A DNA stretch of 5,353 nucleotides from Helicobacter sp. (GTDB lineage: Bacteria > Campylobacterota > Campylobacteria > Campylobacterales > Helicobacteraceae). Below the pieces are notes generated by a model. That model was not told where the DNA came from. It searched no databases and saw nothing but the letters and a program-made list of their open reading frames with translations. The position numbers and the translations under genes are program-made. Every line of letters begins with the position of its first letter. The stretch's first letter is position 1. Location: assembly GCA_029257755.1 (NCBI GenBank), contig JARIAP010000169.1:1-5353 (forward strand), given 5' to 3'. Below, piece after piece: positions 1 through 4,797 of the stretch.

Positions 1-4
1 GGGA
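1..4 (+). promoter_or_regulatory. Possible ribosome binding site for the histidine kinase
   Basis: GGGA lies 6 nt upstream of the TTG at 11-13. It is the only support for starting the kinase at that TTG. It sits at the very edge of the window, and no in-frame stop occurs between base 2 and the TTG, so a start further upstream cannot be excluded. Confidence 0.4.
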
Positions 5-10
5 ATTATA

Positions 11-1747
11 TTGCAAAAAAAGATTTTTTGGTCTATTTTTGGAATCTGCTTTATATGGATATTAGTTGGTTTCTATATTAGCTTATTATTTTTTAATAAC
101 TATTATGAAAGACAAACTTTTACTCAATTAAAGCAAAGTGCCAATTATATTATAGAAGGTTTAAAATATAATGGTATCAAATATCTTAAACATGTTAAAA
201 CAGAACATAGAATCACACTTATAGATTCAAAAGGAAATGTAATTTATGACAACTTTGTAGAAATAAATAAACTTGACAATCATTCAAATAGACAAGAATT
301 TGAGAATGGCATTCAACATAATAATGCACAAAACCATAGATATTCTACAACAATGAAAGAAAAAATGTTTTATTATGCAACCAAAGTTTTTTTAAATGAA
401 AATATGATTTTTAATCAAAAAATATCGCAATCAAATATAAAGGCATTACCTTTTATACTTCGTATATCAATCTTAGAAAAAAATATTATTACACTTTTAT
501 ATGATATGATTCCACATATTATTGTTAGTATATTATTATGTTGTTTTGCTAGTTTCTTTATATCTAAATATATTGCAAAATTAATAATATATCCACTAAA
601 TAATCTAAATTTAAATAATCCTGTATCACTTAAAAGTTATACAGAAATTATGCCATTACTAAATAAAATTGATGAACAAGATAACTTAATACAAGAGCAA
701 TTTAAACAATTAAAAACAAAACAAGAAGAGTTTATAGCTATCACACAAAACATGGAAGATGGTTTCTTATTGCTTGATTATAATGGAAATGTAGTATCTT
801 TTAATAAAGGCTCTACAAAACTTTTTGCTGGATTAAGAGAGGGTATTAATATATCTAAACTTGAAAGATTTAATTTTGAATGGCTTATACAAGCTATAAA
901 TGATAACATAAAAACTCAATTAATAGAATATAATGATAGGATATATAAAATAATTATAGAATCTGTATTTTCTCATAACATAAGCAACAAACAAGATATA
1001 CAAATAGAAATGGATTCTAAAAATATAAGTAATAAAGTTATAGGTATTGCAATAATAATACTTGATTTAACAGAAAAGTTACAAAGAGAAAAGTTAAGAA
1101 AAGAATTTAGCACAAATATATCCCATGAACTTAAAACACCATTAACTAGTATAATAGGAATAATAGAAATGCTAAAAAATAATTTAATCAAGGATATAGA
1201 TATACCTAAATTTATAAATAATATGTATATAAATGCAAAACAAATAGATTCACTAATTGAAAATATGATTATTATTAATGAACTTGATGATAATTATAAT
1301 TTATTGTTATATCCAATTTATATAAAAGATGTTTGTTTTATGGCAGTTTCAATGCTTTCAGATCTTTCTAAACAAAACAACATTTCATGCAATATTATTG
1401 GTGATGACTTCATAATTATGGGTGAACAAAAATTAATTTTATTAATGATTTTTCATATTTGTAAAAATGCAATAAAATATAACAAAAATAATGGCAAAGT
1501 AAAAATTTTATTGAATAAAGAAAATAAATCAATTTGCATACAAGATAATGGTATAGGTATCCATAAAATGTATCATGAGAGAATTTTTGAGAGATTTTTT
1601 TGTGTTGATAAAAGTCATTCAAATATGATTAATGGTGCTGGACTAGGGTTAAGTATTGTAAAACATATTGCAAATATACATCAAGCAACAATAAACCTTG
1701 AAAGTAAAATAGACTATGGAACAAGTATTACTATTTATTTTAAATAA
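11..1747 (+). CDS. Two-component sensor histidine kinase, PhoR/WalK-like, membrane-bound
   Basis: This is a 578-residue inner-membrane sensor kinase that should autophosphorylate on His and pass the phosphate to a response regulator. Domains in order: membrane segment about 6-28; extracytoplasmic sensor domain about 30-160; membrane segment about 165-187; HAMP-like linker about 188-222 with the typical YPLN proline motif; a Gln/Lys/Glu-rich helix 223-240; PAS domain about 243-355; HisKA with H-box SHELKTPLTS (phospho-acceptor His372); and an ATPase domain with N-box Asn486, G1 box DNGIGI (512-517), F-box around 523-530 and G2 box GAGLGLS (542-548). All catalytic boxes are intact. The start is TTG after GGGA; the reading frame is open to the window edge, so the N-terminus is uncertain, although residue 1 directly precedes a normal membrane segment. 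No regulator gene is visible; PhoR-type kinases usually lie just downstream of theirs, which would be outside the window. The ligand is unknown. The linker and sensor sequence resemble clostridial PhoR proteins more than those expected in Campylobacterota. Confidence 0.93.
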   Translation: MQKKIFWSIFGICFIWILVGFYISLLFFNNYYERQTFTQLKQSANYIIEGLKYNGIKYLKHVKTEHRITLIDSKGNVIYDNFVEINKLDNHSNRQEFENGIQHNNAQNHRYSTTMKEKMFYYATKVFLNENMIFNQKISQSNIKALPFILRISILEKNIITLLYDMIPHIIVSILLCCFASFFISKYIAKLIIYPLNNLNLNNPVSLKSYTEIMPLLNKIDEQDNLIQEQFKQLKTKQEEFIAITQNMEDGFLLLDYNGNVVSFNKGSTKLFAGLREGINISKLERFNFEWLIQAINDNIKTQLIEYNDRIYKIIIESVFSHNISNKQDIQIEMDSKNISNKVIGIAIIILDLTEKLQREKLRKEFSTNISHELKTPLTSIIGIIEMLKNNLIKDIDIPKFINNMYINAKQIDSLIENMIIINELDDNYNLLLYPIYIKDVCFMAVSMLSDLSKQNNISCNIIGDDFIIMGEQKLILLMIFHICKNAIKYNKNNGKVKILLNKENKSICIQDNGIGIHKMYHERIFERFFCVDKSHSNMINGAGLGLSIVKHIANIHQATINLESKIDYGTSITIYFK

Positions 1748-2068
1748 TGCCTTTATATAAAACTATATTTTATAATTCAAAATAAACAAAACTTTAATTA
1801 ATATTTATTGTGATAATTCTATATTAAGCAAGTTTTTATAAAATAAATTAAATTGATTTAATACTAAAAATTTATTGCTAATTATTAATTTCATATAATC
1901 TATATTTCTATAAACAATTTAGTATAATATATTGTATGAATAAATTAAAGTTATTTTAATATTAAAATGTAAAATACTTTATACTAAATAAAACATATAT
2001 TTACTTAATTAAACATACAATTATCAAATAATGTGCATATTTTTATTTATTCCTAGTATTTTATTAAA
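1748..2068. other. AT-rich gene-free gap
   Basis: No credible gene is present. A manual count of bases 1801-2040 gives 29 G or C out of 240 (about 12%), far below the flanking genes. It contains a weak all-A/T hairpin just after the kinase stop (1756-1762 with 1768-1774, 5-nt loop, no U-run), a 16-bp A/T palindrome (1847-1862) and scattered TATAAT words (1894-1899 and 1923-1928) without convincing -35 partners. At this composition such words are expected by chance. No ORF longer than about 30 codons with a ribosome binding site was found on either strand. Confidence 0.7.
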
Positions 2069-2088
2069 ATTTACCTTTGTTTGTAAAT
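2069..2088. promoter_or_regulatory. Operator-like dyad overlapping the yeiH promoter
   Basis: ATTTAC (2069-2074) and GTAAAT (2083-2088) form a perfect 6-bp inverted repeat with an 8-bp spacer. It covers the putative -35 box and most of the -35/-10 spacer. Such placement is typical of a dimeric repressor or activator site. The arms are short and A/T-rich, so chance remains possible. Confidence 0.3.
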
Positions 2089-2098
2089 ATGCTAGTAT
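2070..2098 (+). promoter_or_regulatory. Probable sigma70-type promoter of the yeiH-like gene
   Basis: TTTACC at 2070-2075 (4 of 6 matches to TTGACA) is separated by 17 bp from TAGTAT at 2093-2098 (4 of 6 matches to TATAAT). The latter is preceded by TGC, which makes it an extended -10 element. Transcription would begin near 2105, giving a leader of about 75 nt. The call rests on motif fit alone. Confidence 0.45.
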
Positions 2099-2158
2099 TA
2101 GGTTTTATAAAAAGTGAGAGTAATAAATAAGTATATTATTGCGTTGTAAAACCTAATA
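2096..2158. repeat. Long inverted repeat upstream of yeiH-like gene
   Basis: The arms at 2096-2107 and 2147-2158 are a perfect 12-bp inverted repeat. In RNA the stem would extend to 15 pairs (2096-2110 with 2144-2158, including one U-G pair). A second stem, 2120-2126 with 2136-2142 (7 pairs, one G-U), nests inside it. The right arm ends 12 nt before the AAAGGA ribosome binding site. The left arm overlaps the putative -10 box and start point. If transcription starts near 2105 the repeat acts as DNA (a pair of operator half-sites); if it starts further upstream, it would fold as a leader-RNA structure. No matching target-site duplication flanks it, which argues against a miniature transposon. 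Confidence 0.55.
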
Positions 2159-2170
2159 ATTTAATATATT

Positions 2171-2176
2171 AAAGGA
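2171..2176 (+). promoter_or_regulatory. Ribosome binding site that decides the yeiH start
   Basis: AAAGGA overlaps the first in-frame ATG (2176-2178) and therefore cannot serve it. It is 5 nt upstream of the second in-frame ATG at 2182, which is the better start. Confidence 0.65.
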
Positions 2177-2181
2177 TGTTT

Positions 2182-3204
2182 ATGCAACATTTTTTGAAAA
2201 ATGATTATGCTATAGGGATTTTATTTGTAGTTATAATATCTGCTGTTAGTGTGGGAATATCATTTATACCTGTAGTTCATGTTCTTCATATTTCACCTCT
2301 TATAATAGGTGTTATATTAGGTGGATTCTTGTCTTTTATATATCATAAAAATCATACTATATATGATAGTGGGGTAACTTTTAGTGCAAAGAAAATTTTA
2401 CGCTTTGGTATTATTTTATATGGATTTAATGTATCATTGTCAGAAATTAGTCAAGTTGGGATTGTTGGGGTTCTAGCTTGTATTTTTGTAGTAGCAGTGA
2501 TTCTTGCGCTTGGTATTTTTATTGGTATCAAAGTTTTAAAACTTGATAAAGATATTGCTATATTAGTTAGTGGTGGTAGTGCTATTTGTGGTGCAGCAGC
2601 TATATTAGCATTAGAATCTTCTATACGCTCTGAACCATATAAAGGGGTAATTGCAGTTGGGACGGTTGTAATATTTGGATTAATTGGTATGTTTTCATTT
2701 CCTATAGTATATGCAAGTGGATTAATACCGCTAAATCACACTCAAGAAGGACTTTATATAGGATTAACATTACATGAAGTTGCAAATGTAGTTGGTGCTG
2801 GAAATGCTATATCTATTGAATGTGCTAGTTTTGCTTTGATTTCTAAAATGATAAGAGTAATTTTACTTATACCTGTTTTACTAATAATACCTTTCTTAGT
2901 TAGTCATTCTAATGATGGAGCTAAAAGAAAATTACATGTCCCATGGTTTGCATTTTGGTTTTTAGGTGTTGTAGTTTTTCACTCATTTGTAAATATTCCT
3001 GAAGTATTTGTTGATATATTCAAGCTTACTTCTGCGTTTTGTTTAACTATGGCTATGAGTGCCTTAGGCTTACAAATTAACTTTAAAAAATTTAAAAGCT
3101 CTGGTGGTGGTGCATTTGTATTAGCATTTATACTATTCATTTTTTTATGTGTAGGTGGGTTTTTACTTGTTAAGGGGTTAATGAGTTTTGGATACTTTAT
3201 ATAA
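2182..3204 (+). CDS. yeiH: YeiH-family putative sulfate/sulfite exporter
   Basis: This is a 340-residue polytopic inner-membrane protein of the YeiH family (Pfam Cons_hypoth698, formerly UPF0324), with about ten hydrophobic segments, and its length is normal for the family. Family signatures seen here, numbered from the chosen start, include the glycine-rich SGGSAICGAAAI (130-141) in the middle of the protein, the conserved HEVANVVGAGN (198-208), and MAMSALGLQINFKKF near the C-terminus (290-304). Annotation pipelines call the family a putative sulfate exporter; in enterobacteria YeiH is linked to the LysR regulator YeiE and sulfite stress, but the substrate is not firmly established. The start at 2182 is preferred because of its ribosome binding site; starting at 2176 would add only two residues. 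The gene stands alone, 434 nt after the kinase and convergent with the aminotransferase gene. No LysR-type regulator is in the window. The upstream dyads suggest control at its own promoter. Confidence 0.9.
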   Translation: MQHFLKNDYAIGILFVVIISAVSVGISFIPVVHVLHISPLIIGVILGGFLSFIYHKNHTIYDSGVTFSAKKILRFGIILYGFNVSLSEISQVGIVGVLACIFVVAVILALGIFIGIKVLKLDKDIAILVSGGSAICGAAAILALESSIRSEPYKGVIAVGTVVIFGLIGMFSFPIVYASGLIPLNHTQEGLYIGLTLHEVANVVGAGNAISIECASFALISKMIRVILLIPVLLIIPFLVSHSNDGAKRKLHVPWFAFWFLGVVVFHSFVNIPEVFVDIFKLTSAFCLTMAMSALGLQINFKKFKSSGGGAFVLAFILFIFLCVGGFLLVKGLMSFGYFI

Positions 3205-3237
3205 TCTAGCGTAAAATCTTTATATTTACATTCTAAT

Positions 3238-3267
3238 TAAGAAGTTTAAAATAACTAAAACTTCTTA
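3238..3267. terminator. Probable bidirectional terminator hairpin
   Basis: A perfect 10-bp inverted repeat, TAAGAAGTTT (3238-3247) and AAACTTCTTA (3258-3267), encloses a 10-nt loop, 33 nt after the yeiH stop. The stem has two G-C pairs on each side of the GAAG core and is followed on the plus strand only by a weak A/T run. It lies between convergent genes and could end transcription from both. The U-tract is poor, so efficiency is doubtful. Confidence 0.5.
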
Positions 3268-3313
3268 TTATAAATTTGTGCATATAAACATATTGCAAAT
3301 TGTGCTTCTAAGA

Positions 3314-3364
3314 TTCTAAAATTAACATTAATTGTTAATAAAAATTATTTCAATTAATTTAGAA
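3314..3364. terminator. Second hairpin region downstream of the aminotransferase gene
   Basis: Two alternative folds are visible. One is a compact hairpin of 7 bp with a 5-nt loop (3321-3327 with 3333-3339), followed on the minus strand by TTTTAG. The other is a longer imperfect pairing of TTCTAAAATTAA (3314-3325) with TTAATTTAGAA (3354-3364), with one bulged base. It lies 52 to 102 nt beyond the minus-strand stop codon and may help end that transcript. The pairs are almost all A-U, so this is tentative. Confidence 0.3.
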
Positions 3365-3415
3365 CTATTAAAGCAATATAAAGTTGTATCTTTAAAATCT
3401 GCTAAACTAGCTTAA

Positions 3416-4504
3416 TCATTTCCATGAATTACATACAGATATAACCTTTGTGATTTCTTCTTTAGTCATCACAGGACTTATAGGTAAAGATAAAACTTGA
3501 TTGTGTATTTTCTCTGTTATTGGATAACTTAAATGATTATATTCTTTATAGCATTGTTGTTTATGAGGTGGTATTGGATAGTGAATTATTGTTTGAATAT
3601 CATTTTTTGTGCAATATTCTTGAAATCTGTCCCTATCTTTTGTTTGTATAACAAAAACATGCCACACATGAGAATCATTATCCTTTGATGTAGGTAATAT
3701 TAGATTCTTATTGTTTATATTTTCTTGATAGATCTTTGCTATTTCTCTTCTTTTTTGATTATCTTCATCTAAATATCTTAGTTTAACCCTTAATATTCCT
3801 GCTTGTATTGTATCAAGACGAGAGTTTAAACCAATATATAGATTGTGATATTTTACATGGGAACCATAGTTTGATAATGCTTTGATTTTTAATGCTAATT
3901 CTTTATTATTTGTAGTTACACATCCACCATCACCAAAACAACCAAGATTTTTACCCGGAAAAAATGAAAACCCACTAGCATCTCCTAAACTACCAATCCT
4001 TCTATTTTTATATAATGCACCATGTGCTTGTGCAGAATCTTCAATTATTTTAAGATTATATTTTTCTGCTATATACCAAATCTTTTCCATTTCAACAGCC
4101 TGCCCATATAAATGAACAACCATAATTGCTTTTGTATTTTTTGTGATTTTTTCTTCAATCAAATCTGGATTAATATTAAATGTTAATGGATCTGGTTCAA
4201 CTAATACAGGTGTGCAATTATTTTCTGAAATAGCAAGTATAGAAGCTATATATGTATTTGCTGGTGCTATAATCTCATCACCTACACCAAAACCATATGC
4301 CTTTATAATAAGTCTAAGTGCATCTAATCCATTTCCACAACCAATACAATATTTTGTTCCACAATATTTTGCAAATTCTTTTTCAAATTCATCATTTTCT
4401 TCACCAAAAAGATACCATCCGCTATCTAATATATTAAAAAGTGTTTTATTTATTTCATCTCTAAACCGTTCATTAATTTTTTTTAATGATAAAAATTCTA
4501 CCAT
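3416..4504 (-). CDS. PLP-dependent nucleotide-sugar aminotransferase, DegT/DnrJ/EryC1/StrS family, FdtB/QdtB-like
   Basis: This is a 362-residue cytoplasmic enzyme of normal family length. It should move an amino group from glutamate to a keto-sugar nucleotide, making an amino sugar for surface glycans. Visible family features, numbered from the chosen start: SGWYLFGEE near the N-terminus (28-36), GNGLDAL (57-63) for cofactor phosphate contacts, PANTYIAS (81-88), VVHLYGQ (129-135), EDSAQAHGA (155-163) with cofactor-contacting Asp156 and Gln159, PLP-binding Lys185 within [12 protein letters not shown] (191-194), and NYGSHVKYH (212-220). The GWYLFG and NYGSHVKY segments match dTDP-3-keto-6-deoxyhexose transaminases such as FdtB and QdtB, which make dTDP-Fuc3N or dTDP-Qui3N; which product is made cannot be read here. 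The ATG at 4504-4502 is chosen because AAGGA lies 6 nt upstream; the ATG at 4519 would place that site inside the gene. No ketoisomerase, acetyltransferase or RmlA/RmlB gene is in the window, so it is an isolated pathway gene here. Confidence 0.9.
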   Translation of the reverse strand: MVEFLSLKKINERFRDEINKTLFNILDSGWYLFGEENDEFEKEFAKYCGTKYCIGCGNGLDALRLIIKAYGFGVGDEIIAPANTYIASILAISENNCTPVLVEPDPLTFNINPDLIEEKITKNTKAIMVVHLYGQAVEMEKIWYIAEKYNLKIIEDSAQAHGALYKNRRIGSLGDASGFSFFPGKNLGCFGDGGCVTTNNKELALKIKALSNYGSHVKYHNLYIGLNSRLDTIQAGILRVKLRYLDEDNQKRREIAKIYQENINNKNLILPTSKDNDSHVWHVFVIQTKDRDRFQEYCTKNDIQTIIHYPIPPHKQQCYKEYNHLSYPITEKIHNQVLSLPISPVMTKEEITKVISVCNSWK

Positions 4505-4510
4505 ATAAAA

Positions 4511-4515
4511 TCCTT
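4511..4515 (-). promoter_or_regulatory. Ribosome binding site that decides the aminotransferase start
   Basis: The minus strand reads AAGGA, 6 nt before the ATG at 4504-4502. It falls inside the longer reading frame that opens at 4519, so the shorter protein is preferred. Confidence 0.65.
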
Positions 4516-4541
4516 GCATAAATTTAGATTTATTATTGCAT

Positions 4542-4564
4542 TACAATATAAATTTGTTATTGTA
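4542..4564. promoter_or_regulatory. Dyad 1 in the divergent intergenic region
   Basis: TACAATA (4542-4548) and TATTGTA (4558-4564) form a perfect 7-bp inverted repeat with a 9-bp spacer. It touches the putative leftward -10 box and covers the expected leftward start point, where a bound protein would block leftward transcription. In RNA it would be a weak hairpin in the aminotransferase leader. Confidence 0.35.
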
Positions 4565-4569
4565 TTATA
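4564..4569 (-). promoter_or_regulatory. Putative -10 box for the aminotransferase gene
   Basis: The minus strand reads TATAAT at 4569-4564, about 60 nt before the start codon. No good -35 box is seen, which is common in Campylobacterota promoters. The two dyads of this intergenic region abut or overlap it: 4542-4564 on the downstream side and 4568-4599 on the upstream side. Confidence 0.4.
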
Positions 4570-4599
4570 CATAAATTTACATTACACTATATTTATGTA
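4568..4599. promoter_or_regulatory. Dyad 2 in the divergent intergenic region
   Basis: TACATAAAT (4568-4576) and ATTTATGTA (4591-4599) form a perfect 9-bp inverted repeat with a 14-bp spacer. It lies just upstream of the rightward -35 box at 4611 and overlaps the leftward promoter region, so a regulator here could act on both directions. A chance origin is less likely than for the shorter dyads but not excluded in A/T-rich DNA. Confidence 0.4.
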
Positions 4600-4610
4600 A
4601 TAAAAAGATA

Positions 4611-4640
4611 TTGATTAAAACAATTAAAATTTGCTATAAT
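4611..4640 (+). promoter_or_regulatory. Strong-looking promoter for the leader ORF and ZorA-like gene
   Basis: TTGATT at 4611-4616 is followed, after 18 bp, by a perfect TATAAT at 4635-4640 that carries the extended element TGC just before it. Transcription would start near 4647, leaving about 35 nt before the ATG at 4682. This is the best promoter match in the window and faces the right-hand genes. Confidence 0.65.
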
Positions 4641-4681
4641 CACATAAATATTGCTTATAAATATAATTTTAAGGTAAGCTA

Positions 4682-4783
4682 ATGAAATTACTTAATATAA
4701 ACAAACATTATAAAACTATACATACAAAAATGTTAATAAGTGTTTATTATAAAATAAAAATAAATATATCAATCTCAAACTAA
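4682..4783 (+). CDS. Possible 33-residue leader peptide or small protein
   Basis: This short ORF begins with ATG 7 nt after AAGG (4671-4674), a good ribosome binding site, and lies about 35 nt downstream of the promoter at 4611-4640. It ends with TAA 14 nt before the ATG of the ZorA-like gene, close enough for translational coupling. The peptide (starting MKLLNINKHYK) is basic, with six Lys and two His and no acidic residue, is rich in Ile and Asn, and has no membrane segment or motif that I recognise. The role is unknown: it could be a regulatory leader, a small protein of the same system, or chance in A/T-rich DNA. The combination of a promoter, a ribosome binding site and spacing is what raises it above background. 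Confidence 0.4.
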   Translation: MKLLNINKHYKTIHTKMLISVYYKIKINISISN

Positions 4784-4786
4784 ATA

Positions 4787-4793
4787 AAGAGGG
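4787..4793 (+). promoter_or_regulatory. Ribosome binding site of the ZorA-like gene
   Basis: AAGAGGG lies 4 nt before the ATG at 4798. It begins just after the stop codon of the upstream small ORF, so ribosomes ending there would uncover or reach it directly. It supports the start at 4798. Confidence 0.6.
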
Positions 4794-4797
4794 TTCA

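Larger units (their letters stand above)
4539..4591 (+). repeat. Pair of 12-bp direct repeats, one mismatch
   Basis: CATTACAATATA (4539-4550) and CATTACACTATA (4580-4591) differ at one base and are offset by 41 bp, about four helical turns. The octamer ATAAATTT also occurs twice (4548-4555 and 4571-4578). The repeats interlock with the two dyads, as in a multi-site regulatory region. Confidence 0.45.

Noticed and set aside
973..1191. Minus-strand reading frame of 72 residues opposite the kinase.
   Set aside because: It lies fully within the PAS/HisKA coding region and has no independent start signal. Its hydrophobic look is an antisense artefact of Ile/Asn/Lys-rich coding.
1756..1774. Hairpin just after the kinase stop codon (7-bp arms, 5-nt loop) as a terminator.
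   Set aside because: The stem is entirely A/T and there is no U-run, so it would be too weak to call a terminator.
1805..1894. A 29-codon minus-strand ORF in the AT-rich gap, starting at the ATG at 1894-1892.
   Set aside because: No ribosome binding site or promoter is seen upstream of it, and an ORF of this length is unremarkable in A/T-rich DNA.
2096..2158. Reading the yeiH-leader inverted repeat as a complete miniature transposon.
   Set aside because: The sequences immediately outside the two arms do not match each other, so there is no target-site duplication. Multiple genomic copies would be needed to revive this.
2032..3285. Repeat of TGTGCATAT on both sides of yeiH (near 2033-2040 and at 3277-3285), as possible insertion-site repeats.
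   Set aside because: It is too short (8 to 9 bp) and lacks accompanying terminal inverted repeats or a recombinase gene. Chance is the simpler explanation.
4143..4508. Plus-strand reading frame of 121 residues opposite the aminotransferase, and a similar one at 3882-4115.
   Set aside because: Both are antisense to a clearly conserved enzyme whose motifs are intact, so they are not genes.
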